The notes beneath the pieces were generated by a model. It saw only the letters and a program-made list of their open reading frames with translations, made no database searches and was not told the DNA's origin. Shown one piece after another: positions 1-13,200 of a stretch of DNA of 64,000 bases; within the stretch, counting starts at the first letter, position 1; each line of letters begins with the position of its first letter. Both the position numbers and the translations under genes were made by a program. The stretch comes from Apricaphanius iberus (taxonomy: Eukaryota; Chordata; Actinopteri; Cyprinodontiformes; Aphaniidae): NCBI GenBank assembly GCA_028564705.1, contig JAPXFQ010002080.1, positions 248,001 through 312,000 on the forward strand, read 5' to 3'.

Positions 1-565
1 TTCTCCTGATCTCCAGTGTTTGGTGTCTGCCACACATAGCATCTTGTCTGATTGCTAAAAAGCTCAATTTTAGTGTCTTCAGACCAGATCTAGGCAGATT
101 CAATCACCTGCTATATTCCTTGCATGTTTTGTTAATGGGTTTAAGTGAACAGTGGATGTTCAGTGGTTTAGAGTTTTTTTTTTTGCATCCATACGCTGAC
201 TTCTACTTTTCAATAACCTTTTCTCTGCTTGAGTTGGGATGTTCTTTTGTCTTCATTCTGTAGTGATAGCTAGGAATACTTATTAACTAGGAAATGGTCC
301 TTTGGTGTCCAGCCAACTACTAGCACCAGTTTGCTGGACCTCTGTTGAATTAGGTTAGTCACTTTAAAGGGGGTGAATATTTATGCAATCACCTATTTTC
401 TGTTGGAATTATTTCACAGAAATAGGTTTTTCACTTTGATAATAAATGGGGTTTTTTTGTTCATCCAGAAAGCCACATTTTGTTGAATATGATTGATTTG
501 TAAAATGAATGAAAATGGTAAAACATCCAAGGAAGAGAATACTTATATTTATAGGCACCGTCGTA
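1..565 (-). mobile_element. Tc1-like transposon remnant(s)
   Basis: On the minus strand bases 90 down to 1 translate to WSEDTKIELFSNQTRCYVW, clearly the Tc1-family WSDE-KIELF transposase region. Bases 360-560 resemble a Tc1-like terminus: a gaatatttatgcaa-type segment ending near ggcaccgt. There is no intact frame. The two parts may be one decayed element or two neighbours, and the left side runs off the window. Confidence 0.6.
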
Positions 566-1215
566 GTCAGGGCTTGGCTTCAACCCATTTCTTGTTCACA
601 GAAAGGTTCCATTTAAGTAATTTCTTGATTTTCTAGGTCAGGCACAAACCCGGCCTGGCTGCGGTGGCTGGTGAATTTGAATTTAAAAAAAAAAGTGATT
701 AATAGCTAAATCACGACTTAAGGGAGGCGTTTAAATTTAGACACAGCGATGGGTTGGTTTGGATGGCCTTTTTTAAAAAAGTTGTTTTTGTGTGTTTCCT
801 CGGGTTGTTTTTGTTTGAAATTAAAATGATGTGATCAGAAATGTATAGCCGTGCCAAAAAAAAGCATAAAAAAAGAGAGGGAAATCTGTAAGGTGAAAGA
901 GAAAACCGGACAGTCACACATGAGGCTCTGCCTTATGTGTGACTATAAAAAAGAAGCATTTCCAATCTGCGGATGTTCCTTGCCTGTAGAAAATGGGTTT
1001 GTGAGGTTAACCATGTTCAATTTACAATTACACAAGAAATAGCAGGTGGGGCGTTTTTAAGATTGAGTGTGTAATCGTCAGGTAATGTGGATGCAACAAT
1101 GGCATCCCTCTGGATCACATGTATTTCATCCTGCATTTAGAAGAATCAGAGGGACTGTTAGAAAGATTGAATAAAAAGAAGTGCTAGGATGAATAATTCT
1201 CCATCTTTCTCTCAG
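566..1215. other. upstream region of bicra coding exon 1
   Basis: AT-rich DNA with short runs of A and T. An open frame at 851-1042 has no recognisable similarity or splice context. I see no promoter or CpG-rich block here, so the bicra transcription start is likely outside the window or further upstream. Confidence 0.4.
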
Positions 1216-1220
1216 CTGAC

Positions 1221-1261
1221 ATGGAGGATGAAGATGGGACTTGTCTACTTGATGTTTTGTG
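1221..1261 (+). CDS. bicra: bicra coding exon 1 (start codon)
   Basis: The exon probably begins at 1216 after a pyrimidine-rich acceptor ending ctcag. The ATG at 1221 opens MEDEDGTCLLDVL and the donor is G|gtaagt at 1262. The acidic start followed by CLLD is the family hallmark, which fixes the start codon. Two bases of the next codon (TG) carry over. Confidence 0.87.
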
Positions 1262-4200
1262 GTAAGTTTCTAATTTGTGCTTTCATTCCTACTCTGTAAA
1301 GATGGCCCGTAGCTATTCATGAGAGAACTCACTCTCTGAAATGTAATAAAAGTCAAATTTTTGCAACAGATATCACCATGGTTGTCCTTGATTTCAGTCC
1401 TTTTGTTTTTCTTCTTCTCCTTGCAGTGACCCCCAAGCCCTGAATGACTTCCTTCATGGGACCAGTGAGGTAACAACAAGTGATTTACAGTGACTCATAA
1501 ATATTCTCACGGCTTGAATCTTTTACATTACACCCAGGACCATGAAAGCTTTTATGGTGCCGCTTTATAAAGTGTAATGAAAGTGCTATAAGGCTTTCAA
1601 TGTTTTTTTTACAAAAAAAATCTGAAAAGTGTGGCGTGTACTGGTCTCCAGCTAATCCACAGCTCAGGTGGGAGAGTCTGTCGACAGTATCAGTAGATGC
1701 TTTCCAAATCTGTCCCTCAGGCTTTAATAAGTAGCTAAAGTGACAATGTGTAGTTTTTACCATTAATCTCTGAAAATATCCATCGAAATGTTGTTGAAAT
1801 TGAATATAATCATGCCCAATCACAATTTATAACCATAGAGAGCGGGTTTGAAATACATGAGCGCAGGTCCCAGTGTATTGGACTCTGCGTTTCCCTCTAC
1901 ATGAGCCTATGTGGACAAAACGCATTTATTGATTTTTGAACACGCGGTTAAGTCACTATCCGCTCCGTCCTCTATAAGAAGTTTAGATGAAGAGCTCTAT
2001 GAATTGGCCGAACAAAACCCTTTCTCCAAAGCGGACCAACCGACCGACCTAATCAGAGACTCAACCAACCCTGGTTGCCGGGGCGTCCTCGGAGACAGCA
2101 GCTCCCCGCGAGGGGAGAGAAGCACCCTCAGCTGTTGGGTCCGAGGCTTGACGCGGCTCCGCTTCACAGGCAGAAGCCCACAGAGGTCACACAGGTCAAC
2201 GCCGCCACAAAACTAGAGTAAACATCGGCATTGCATTCTCTTGATGTAGATAAGTAAAGCACCTGTAAAGTCTAAGGAAACACGCTGAGGACACATGCTT
2301 TCTGCTGGACAGGTAACATTTACTGTAAGGTTGTTTTTTTTTCAAACTAGCATCAGTCACGGAGATATGGTGTAAAACTGCCCTGAAATTAGTCATTTTT
2401 TCCATTGAGGTCATTACGTCTAAAATTACAGTTTATTCATTTAAAAAAAAAACATCTAGCCTACACGATGCTGAAAACTTGCACCATTCATAAATTTATT
2501 TGTTCCTGTGATGAAAGAGAGTCTGATGTGCTTGTCATTTTGCTGCATGTATGATTTCACTGGAGGTTGAACGATCTGGCGTTGCAGTCGTAGAAAATTG
2601 TACAACTGCGATTTTTGGCCTTTATGGCCATCCGTTGGTAAGGTCGTCACTCGAAAGCAAAAATACTGCTTGCTTGCCTTGATTTCGGTTGGTACTGCCC
2701 TCTGTCGGCAAGAAACTACACACTGTCACTTTAATGTTTTGCGATAATTTTCCTACGTAAGATGTGGTACGATTCTGTAAGGCAGTTTTTAATTAAAAGA
2801 GATCCTGAGACGAGTTCTGTTTAAGGTTGTCACTAAATTAATAACAGAGGCAGAACTACATTTTTATTTCTTTATTTGATAGTTATTTTATTATATTGCT
2901 GTAGTTATACACAAAAATGTGAAATACTTAAAGACAATGTTTGCAGTGTTTAATTAATGTGCCCCTAAGATTGACCAGTTAACCAGACAAGTCATGTTTT
3001 TTGGACTGTGGGAAGAACCTGGTATACCCAGAGAGAACCCATGCATGCACAAAGCGTGCAAGCTCCATTCAGAAAGACCCCAGGCTGTTAGTTGAGCCTG
3101 GGACCGGCTTGCTGCATGGCAACAGTGCTTCTAACTGTGCCATCGTGCATTGACCACTGCAGACAGACACCAGTTTCCTCCCTGACCCTCCAAGGAGTAG
3201 CTGGTGTAGCCAATAGCCAAACTTCACACCACACTGAACCAGAGTTTGCGCTACAATTTTTTTGTAGTTGGTGGTAATACTGACTGACGGTGTCAAAAAA
3301 AACAACAACCCTGGTCATAATTCATTTAAACTAGTCAGTGTTTAAAACGACTTTAATGACATCCACTTGTATTTAATTTTCCCCGATGGTAATTATTATT
3401 TAATCTGAACAAACTGAACAGAAAATTCAAATCGTGCCATCACACATCAAGCAGATTAGTGAGCTACATCTATTTATTATTAATATTTCACCTGCTGTGG
3501 CCTGAAATGCAGATAGCTGAGAGACTGGAGCAGTGGAAGTAGGTTGTTAATGCTGTCACAATTTCATTCAGTTTTGGTCAAAACTTTATTTTACTCCATT
3601 TCAGTCCACTAACTACAGTTATATATAATAAAAAAATGGAATATTACTGAAAAGAGACAGATTTGTGTCTGTTATGGGGAACTTTAAAGAGTTTCTAAAA
3701 GCCAGACTTAGTAGGATGCTTATTATATGTTAAACACAAACAACTTTTTTGTAGAATTAAGGAATAATAATAAAAGCAGTGTAACAATCTGAATATAAGC
3801 AACATGTTTTCTGCAAGAACAGTGTTGCTATCAATTCAACACTATCAGGTACCATTGGCTATTTTTCATACTTTTTCCGTCTTTTCACATGAATAAAATG
3901 TAATTGATCTAATTTGGTTTTCACCTTTTTTTTTTGTTTCTTAATTTTAATCATTACATGTCACGTTTCTTTTAATGTGTTAGTTGAAGTGCGAAGTCTA
4001 AAATCAGTTTGCAGATAACCTTTCACCACTTTACAGGTAGAAAGCTGATAGAGACCCTTAAAAACACTTGGCGCAGGTCTGAATCCAATGCTATCTGGAT
4101 TTTTACTAAGAAGATCTTTTGAAAACTTTGTATTATTATTATTCTTCCACTTCACAAGTATCTTTTACCTTTGTGTCTCAATAAGGTTACGTTATATTTA

Positions 4201-7200
4201 AGGTGGTAACATGAAGCCTTTCAGTCTAGCGGTGAATGAGATTTGGGAAACAGAGAGAAACCATTTTCCCCCTACACTAATGCTGGCCAAACCTAAAATT
4301 GTCTCATTTTCATCCCACCAGCTGCAGCCTGAAGACCTGCTCATTAACTCCTCCTCTGGGGAGCCCTCCCTCTTCACGGATGCCCCGGTGAGTGTCTGGA
4401 TGCACACCCAGCAGCGTACCAACAACCAGCATTAACCCCCAGGAGAGCAGTGTTTTTCTCTCCATTTTGGGCCTCCTGTTAACGCTGACTAATCACACAA
4501 TACCCCCACCCCCTTTCCTTTTTCCCCACTCCTGCCTCATCTGTTGTCTGCGTTTGTCTCCATCTCTCTCCCACTGCTTCTTTCTCCAGAGTCCCATCTC
4601 GCTGCTGGGAGACAGCAGGGACTGCAGGGACACGCCTCCACCCGGCTGCGTGGATCTGTCCTTCCTGGAGGAGGCTCTCTTGTCGTCTCCAGAGGGTGGA
4701 GAGGACCCAGAAGCCGCACAGCCACCTGTGGAGGCTGCGTGCGAGACGAAGAAGGAGGAAGTGGGTGAGGCGGAGATGGCATGTGATATCCTCCAGCAGA
4801 GTCTGCAGGAGGCTGAAATCACTGAGCAGACCATGGCCCTTGAAGCAGGACTGGCACAGGCAGGAGACGGTGCGTCCTTATATCCTGCTGCTCCTCTCCT
4901 CTCTCCATCTACTGCGCCCTTCGTCCCCAAGTCCGTTTCCTTGCCCGTCGCCCAGACGTTGCCCAGAGACACCCAAGCAGCGGTCGAGCCTCCCCAGCCG
5001 TCCCTATTGGCTGTCGGGCCAGGCTGCCCGTCTCTAAAACCCGCCGCCCCACCTCAGCTGATGGGACTCCTACCTGGAAATGTGTTTCCTGCTCCGTCTC
5101 CAGAAAATTCCTTCTCCTTGAGTCCTGCTCAAGGTTCGAGCATGATCATTCACAAGGCCGTGCCTGGTGTCGCCGCCCGGCCCCTCATCAACCCGGCTCT
5201 CAGAGCTGCACCAGCACCAGGCATTGTCCTGCAGCGGGCCCCTCTCCCCATCCAGCCCAAGCTGCCTATCAGCATTCAGCCCAGACTGGTTCACATCAGC
5301 CCCAAGCCCTCAGGACAGAAAGCCACCTCTGGTCTTACGTTTGTCCCCGCAACTGCCTCACCCAACATTTTACTGTCCCAAACTCCAGGCCAGAAGACCG
5401 TAGCGCCACAGTCGCAGCCAGCTCAGCAGCTGTCCAAACCAGTCAGCCTGCAGCTGGTCAACCAGGGCGGCTCCTTTGTGCTCCAGCCTCAGGGACTCTT
5501 CCCAGGTCAGAACCAGTTTCTTCTTCCTGGCCAGTGTCCCGTTACAATCTCTCAGCCTGCCAGAGCAGTCCAACCGCTGCTTACCCACAGTCACCATGGC
5601 CCACCCCTTCATGGTGTTGCTGCCTCTGCTGGGCAGCTTATGGACGGCTCTCAGATCCTAACTGTACCCCAAAGGCAGCTGAACTTCAGCCCAGTCTTCA
5701 CCACCCCTACAGGGCAGTTAGCTCTGCGCCAGGCTACTGTGCTTTCAGGATCTTTGCAGCTACAGCCAGCCCCTGCTACTGTCTTCCAGATGCCAGCACA
5801 GCTGGCTGGAGCGTACACTGCAGGAGGGCAGGGGCAACAAGCTACCCTGGTCCACAGTCCTGCTCTTGGGAACCACATCACCTTGATCAACAGTTCAGGG
5901 GTGCTTCCTCAGGATCTGACGTCCATCTCTATTGTCAACGGTCCCTCGGTTGTTCAGGGACCGCCGTTCGCTGCCCAGACTGCGGTTCCTCAGGCAGGAG
6001 TGACAGAAGGACAGCTGAGCCTCCAGAGGGCCTCTGTGGTGCTGCTGCCTGAGAGGCCTCCTCAGGAGGAGAGGAGTAGTGCAGAGGAGGCTTTCTCCCT
6101 AATGCAGCAGGTGAGCTCACATTGCTCTGAAGAGAAACATCATGACTATCCAGTGCTCCAATATGGTTTACTTCAAATTTATTCAAAACTATTTTTTTTT
6201 TAAATAGCTGCGTGAAAAGTTGTTGTTAGCATCATGTTCATTAACTTTGCGCTGCAAGCTGGATTCTCGCAGGATTTGGAGTTTTCCAAACGCACAAAAA
6301 TCTATCATGTACTGCTTCAACTAAACCGTCCGACTGGACTCCATTGGTGGTGCGGACCAATCCTTTGTTAGCATTGTGCTTCGGGGCGGGCAGATGGGCT
6401 GGTGTTTAGGTATTACGATAGCAGCAAGTGCCCAAACAAAGCGTAACAAATATGGCCGCACCGGTAGATGTAAGCGTAGAAGCGACTATTGAATCTGTTT
6501 TAGGAGAACTAGAGAAGATTTCTTCGTTGAAAAATGAGCAAAGAGAAGCACTATATTTATTTCTTGATGGTAAAGATATGTGAGCTTGATTTACCAGCTT
6601 GCACTGCTGGTAGTGAAGAAACTTGAGACACTGTGATTGGCTAAAGACAAATCATGGTAGGCGAACACTTGCTGATGTTGGGACACAGAAGGGTGCAATC
6701 ATTTGGCTATTAGTTTTTACGAATTATTGCATGGCCATCCTTAATAATATTAATAATTTTATGTAAAATTATTCAATACTGGGCACCACCTGATATTCTG
6801 CAACTATATTGATAGCCAAATATTTCAATCTCAGTTCTTGTTTATGATGACCTGCCTGATTAAGGCTGAGGTAATTAAACAGGTGAAGGAGTGAGCTCTG
6901 GACATTTGTTGAACAGCAAATTAGTGCATATGTATGTATTGTTTTAATTAAAATTCACATTGTTTTAGTGAATGTTATGGACTAACGAGGCTTCAAACTT
7001 TCATTTGACAAAATTATAGAATCTGCCTAGAAGGCAGAAGGGTAGCATTGTTGCTTAACCCTCGTTTTCTGGCTAAAACTTCCCGCTAACCTCTGTTAGC
7101 TTTTGTCTGTACGTTAGTTGGCAACGTAATCCAAAATCTACCAAAGTTATTGGTGGATTTTGATGAAATTCTCAGGATATGTCTGCAATGGGACCAGGAA

Positions 7201-10200
7201 TGACGTATTAGAATTTGGAGGTGATCTTAAGACTGGCATTGCAGAGAAAGTGATGTTTGTGAATAGCACAAGAAAAAAAGCAGAGAGAAAACAAAAAACA
7301 CCTGGGGAGTGCAGAGCTCTGCCAAGGCAGCTAAGTCCCCCGCCCCCCAGCAATGATCCGGATCACCCCCAAAATTTGATCTCTTGTTCTTGGTTCTACG
7401 GTGGACCGTTCCTTAAAGTGTTATCAAAATATGTCAAGAAATTTTTCAGTTATGTAGCTAACAGACAAACCAACCCAGGCCAAAACAACCTCCTTTGCGG
7501 AGGTAAATAGCCTCCTACCTGCTTCTGAGCACAGTGGTGGAGGTGTGATGATTTGGGCTGGTTTTGCTGCCACGGTAACCGTCTACTTTTCAGTCTCAAC
7601 CACAAACTCCTTGGCATGACTCTTGACATCTGTTGGTAGGGATTGTTGGGATGCACAACTTCAGCTAAGAGCTTTGTCTTACCTGCGGCGTTTCTTTCTT
7701 GCAGCCCTTCGGACATGTCGTCCAGCATGTCTCGGTGCAGCCTGGCTCCGCTGCGCTGCAGTCCTCTCCTCCCCCTGTCGTTGCGGTTTTACAGCCCCCT
7801 CCTGAGCCAACCCTTGTTCCTGAAGCAGCTGTGGAGATGCCCAAACTCCTGATGCCGCCAGCAGACCTTAGCCAAGTCGTGGAAGAGGTCACCCAGTCGA
7901 TGAATCAGAGCCAGGCCTTTATGCAACACATGCCACAGGTCAGTGGGTGGGATGACTTCTTAAGATTTCTTTTGTGGGATACATGGAGTAGAAGATGAAA
8001 GACAAACCCAAGCAGGGTTTAGATTTTTTTGCTATTTTCATATATAAATACATCTTTAATCAGCCGTCCTGCGTTCTTTGTAGAACCCTCTTTAGCTGCT
8101 ATCCCAGCTGCAGGTCGTTTCAGGTTTTTCTTCGCTTTATTTCTGAAAATAATTGCTTGGTCATTCTTTAAAAAACACTCTTTGTTCTCTTTTCCTGGCC
8201 TTATGGTGCATTCACACTGCCCTAAACATCAGCGTCAGGTCAAGATTACATCTTAGATCCATGGTTGAGTCCGACAGCGTCCCCTGCGTTTCAAGCGGCA
8301 ACATAGCAAACGCAAGCAACGCAGAAGTTCAGCTAGCTGAACTTTTTACGTACTCGATGCACTTGACGCAGTGCACCAACCAATCAGAGCGTCTCACTGT
8401 AGTGACGTTGCCCGACATCGACGTTGTCTAGCCAATCACGATCCGCTAGTGTTTTAAAAATCCAACACAGAAAGGCCCGCCCATGTGCTTTGCAAGCTTC
8501 AGCTTTAAAATGTACATGCGTCAAACTAGATGCGTTCGGAGCGTAGCTTGACGCTGACCACGCATGCGGTGTGAACGCACCACTTCAGTTTGAGATGAAT
8601 CGAAGAGTGCTCCATTCAATGCCCTAAACTTGGAATATTGTTTTCTGACCTAACCACTGACCTGTCTGCTGTGTTCCTTGGTCTTATGATGCTGTTTGAT
8701 GCATTTTTCATTTCCATTTGTTTTGCTCTTTCACGTAAAATTCCTCCCAAAAAACTCAAGTTTGAGTTTGGAATGTGAAGAAACTTTTGAAGTTCAAGGC
8801 GAATTAAAGGTTTGATATGGAGCATGAACACAACAGCGACATCTAGTGTGTGTAGGTTTTAGGTGCAACACTAGAAAAAGAATTCCAGCCATTGGGTTAC
8901 CTGGTTTCCAGCCGATACGCCCAGTGACCAGCCTGAACTTTGTCCAGTGTGGAATGTATTTTAGAGGAATTTATAAGACAGCTAATGTTAGCCAAATTAG
9001 CAAGTGAGTTAGCTTACTGATCCGCGAGGAAAGTTGCCGTTTCCGTGTGTGTTTGATGCCATGGAAATATTTTATTTGGGTCAACCTAGAGTAGGCTTCA
9101 CCTAAAACTACTCTAGTTTCTGCTCCTCTCCTGAGACAGATAACAATATCTGCAGGGCTCTAAAGTAGCTGCTTGACTTGCTGACTCCACCATTTTTCCC
9201 AGAGCCAGCTGAGATCCAACCATATAGTTGGAACATAGAGACCGTATCTGTCAACCCGCTACTTGCTGGTAGATGTAAATATAATGGCATTGCTGTGCCC
9301 GTTAAAATTTACATTTTATTATAGTTTAATTCAAATATAATTTGTCCTCGTGGAGGCGCTTTAAAAAAAAGCGTTTTATGTTATTGTTCCATATTCAACT
9401 TATACGAATCATGCAGTGCTTCGTAATTTGGTGAACGTGTATTGACAAATGAGTATCATTGAAAAAGAAAAATGAAGATAAGATGTCCAAGAGCAGTGGG
9501 TGAATGTTTAATAAGCTGAATTATGAGAGGAATAGGTTCGTTCAAAGCGGCATCGGGTGTCTCATATCAGAAATTGGTTTTAATTCTGGCCTGGTCTCTC
9601 TCCACCCACAGCAGGAAGCACTTAGTTCGCCCATCCCATCTGAATTATTGGTTGGAGCATTACCAGTAGTACCGATTGAGCCCCTCACCTCCCCGGGTGG
9701 CAGCGACAGAGAGAGTCAACCCCAGAGTGCTGCTGTGTCTGAGCCGGACGCTCACCTGATCTCAGGCCATTGTGGTGAAGTTTCTCCTCATCCCTCAGAC
9801 CCGGTAGACACCCCGATGATCTGCTCCCCGTCTCTGGTTCAGGACACCACGAGAGCAGCTTCAACAGCTTTCTCCCCTCCAGCTGGGTCTCAGACTTCCG
9901 CCTCTGTGTCCAACATGGAGGCCCAAGTCCAGTACCAAGTCCCCCACCAGCACCAGGTCCCACAGAACTTTTTTGCAGAGACCCAGGCGAACGCTGAGCC
10001 GGGTGTTTCCCAGCCTCCAGGACAGGTGCAGCTGTCCGTGTCCCAGCCTCAGTCTTCGAGCTGCACTCCGGCCCACGGCAGCTCTTCCCCTCTGTGTGTC
10101 AGTGTCCCGGTGCCTCTGCAGCAGACCGCTACCACGGCTGCGTCTGCTCTTCTCTCCGAAGAGGGAGATGAGTCTGCTGTCCAACAGCACACACAAAACA

Positions 10201-13200
10201 GTGAGTTCAACCGCAGCTTGTTCCAAAAATAAGCATAAAAGCTTCCTCAGAGCTAGTTTCACGCTTTTCCCTCCAACAGTAGCTCCAGTGTGTTCATCTC
10301 TGTCACTGTGTCGTTTGGCAGAGTCCACAGCTGCCTTGGAGAGTGAGACGTTTACTCTCGATGTGCATCCGCCCTCTCCCGCAGATCGGGGGGTGCAAGT
10401 TCACGGGCCTCCCATCCAGTGTGGCCCATTCGAGGCGAGCCAGCAGTCCGGCAAAAAGGTGCGACACTTTATATGTTGCAAGCTCTTTATTGTTACATAA
10501 ATAATACCCGCTGAGTCTGTTTTTAACTGAACGTGTGTCCATCAGCTGGCAGATAATCTGGAACTGAAGAGAGAAGAGAGGCTCACACCAGCAATGCGCA
10601 GACATGGGTACGAATTTCTGATCAAGGTTATCTGAAAGTGAAAGTTGTTTTATAATTTATTGTTATCTTTATTCGTTATTAAAGAAGATTAGATTTTTTT
10701 TGCTAGATTATTTGCCTTTTCAGTTAATCCTGTTGTTAATTTTTCTGTTGAGTATAACTTCTGCCCATTTTGTCAGTGAGGTGTCATACACTCAAGGAAA
10801 GGGGGGGAAATTGCCAAGAGGGAGCATATACAGGTTAAAAAGCACTGGGCCTAAAACAGAACCCTGGGGCACACCACATGTGATCTTATGGACTTTAGAG
10901 GAACAGGTATCTAAACTTACCATAAAAGTCCTGTCTGTGAGGTATGATGTGAACCATCTATGAACAACACCAGAGAGGCCGATCTGTTTCAAACGGGTTA
11001 AAAGAATTGTGTGGTTTACTTTATCGAAAGAAACGCTTAGATCCAGTAGAACCAACCCTGTCACCTTCTTAGCATCATACTTTAATCTAAAATCATTTAA
11101 TATCTTCAGAAGGTCTGTGCTGTGGTTCACCCTGAAACCAGACTGAAATTTGTCTAGGACATTATGAGTGTTAATAAAGTCATTAAGTTGAATTAAAACA
11201 AGCTTTTCTAAAAGTTTGCTTAAAAAAGGTAAGTTAGATACTGGTCAGAAATTGTTTAAATCATTCAAATCTAAAATGCTCTTCTTCAACAGGCGCCTCA
11301 CTACCGCCCCAGCAGGAAAGACCCCTGTCTGACGGCACCAATGGTTACAATTTCATCTCTAAAAGAATCATAAAATTGCTTAAAAAATCTAGTGGGAATA
11401 GGGTCCAAGACACATGTAGTGGGCCTCACTGAGGACAAAACTTTATTCAGACTCTGAGCCTCTACCAGGACAAAACTGTCCAGCGTTTCCTCTGGTATAG
11501 ACAAACACTCAGATTTGTTTAAAACCATGTTACTTTGAGCTGATAAAATATTATATCTCATGGTGTCTACCTTCCCTCTGAAGTGGGCTGCAAACTCTTC
11601 ACAGAGAGCGTTTGAGGGGGTTTTCTGAAGTGAATGATATGAGCTTATTTTGGAGAAGTAAGCATTTCTTGACTTTCTTACTGCATTATTGTATGATTTT
11701 TGTAGGTCAGTATAAATCTGCTTATTTATTGTGATCTTATTTTTCCTCCATTTTCTCTCCTCCACCCTGCAATTTGTCTTTAGTTTTGTGTAAAGTATTC
11801 ATTTCTCCATGGTGATGCATGTTTTGGCTGTAGATTTTTAACTTTAAGTGGAGCAAGCAGGTTGAGGGCAGATCGAAGTCTGCTGTTAAAATCACTGACA
11901 ATAAAATCACAGGGGGCGGCTAAATTAATAGGAGGGGTCTTTTTAAAAGCTTCACGAAAACCGGCAGCCACTTCAGGGGTTAGATGGCGCTTCATTACAG
12001 TTCTCGTAGAGGTCTCCCGCTTAATAAAACTGGTGTTGTTAAAAAAAACACACAATGATGATCGGAGATTCCGCAACGTTCGACAACCGAGGACACACTG
12101 GTGGGCAGGCCATACGTTGTGACCAAGTCCAGAGTGTGTCCTCTGTTGTGAGTTGGCTGTGTGACATACTGGGTAAAATCCATGTAACTCAAGATGCTTA
12201 AAAAATCTGTTGATAAAGGGTCTAAAAGGTTATCCACGTGTAGATTAAAATCCCTAGCTAAAATGATCCTTCCAGTTGTCCAGTATTGCTAACTCTGAGA
12301 ATTCTTGAATAAAAAGTTCACTCTGTTTAGGAGGCCTGTAAACAGTTACACATAAAATCTGAGGAATGCTAAAAACAGCTGCTGTATATTCAAACGTGGT
12401 CAAATGTTCAAGTAAAACAGGTTTGGCGAACAGTGTTGAAGAACTAATAAAAGCTGTCCCGCCACCCTTTTTCGCATTCCTTGTTGAGTAATTAAAATAA
12501 AAATTTGGTGAGGAGGCCTCTGTAAGAACAACAGGGGCATCCAAGCTCAGCCACGTTTCCGTGAAAAATAAGCAATAGAGATTATGGTCTACAATCAAGT
12601 CATTTATAATGAAAATTGTGTTCAGCAGAGAGCGAATTTTTAAAAGAGCCATATTAAGAGGGGCTGGAGATGGATTGCCTAAATGACATATGGAACCTGA
12701 GATTTTTGGTAGCTGGTTGAGATTATAGAGATTGTGTTAGCTAGATTTATGTATATTTTCTCACTCTCTGCTGATGGTAAAAGGTACAGTATGTGAGTAG
12801 TTTGACAAGGTCCAAGTCCATTATTTGAGTTACTGTTAAAATCAAGGCTGGGTTCATAGTTCCATGGGCCGGCTGCCGCCTGCTATGTGGCAGGCTAACT
12901 GTGAGGCTTATTTTAGCTTGATTAAATTATTGAACCATCCAGGTGATGCCACACTGTGGGGCTGGTATTCTGCTGCTCTTCTCTCCTTTACCATCACCCC
13001 CCCCCAATATTAAGCCACTAAACATTTTGTAGCAGCTGTAGTTCTTTTTTTTTGTGGTTTAATTATGCAATGGAATGTAGGTTTATCTTTTAAAATGAGT
13101 TTCTAATTATTTAAGGATTTATTTAATCTAAATTTAAGAAAATAATAATTTCTAAATTTTACTTTTACTGTTTTGAAGAACATTATTATATATTTACTTG

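Larger units (their letters stand above)
6111..7704. other. bicra intron 4
   Basis: A 1.6-kb intron. It holds the RecQ-like fragment at 6452-6583 and a short Tc1-like patch at about 7535-7575 (GGGVMIWAGF in translation). A 116-codon frame at 7160-7510 has no recognisable family. Confidence 0.5.

Noticed and set aside
4392..6203. A continuous 603-codon frame as a single-exon gene
   Set aside because: The ends lie in intron sequence. Splice signals at 4590 and 6110 and the family conservation show only the middle is coding (bicra exon 4).
10608..10609. gtacga as the donor of bicra exon 8
   Set aside because: It would leave a phase matching neither acceptor near 17215 nor 17241. The later AAG|gttatc donor gives a continuous conserved domain.
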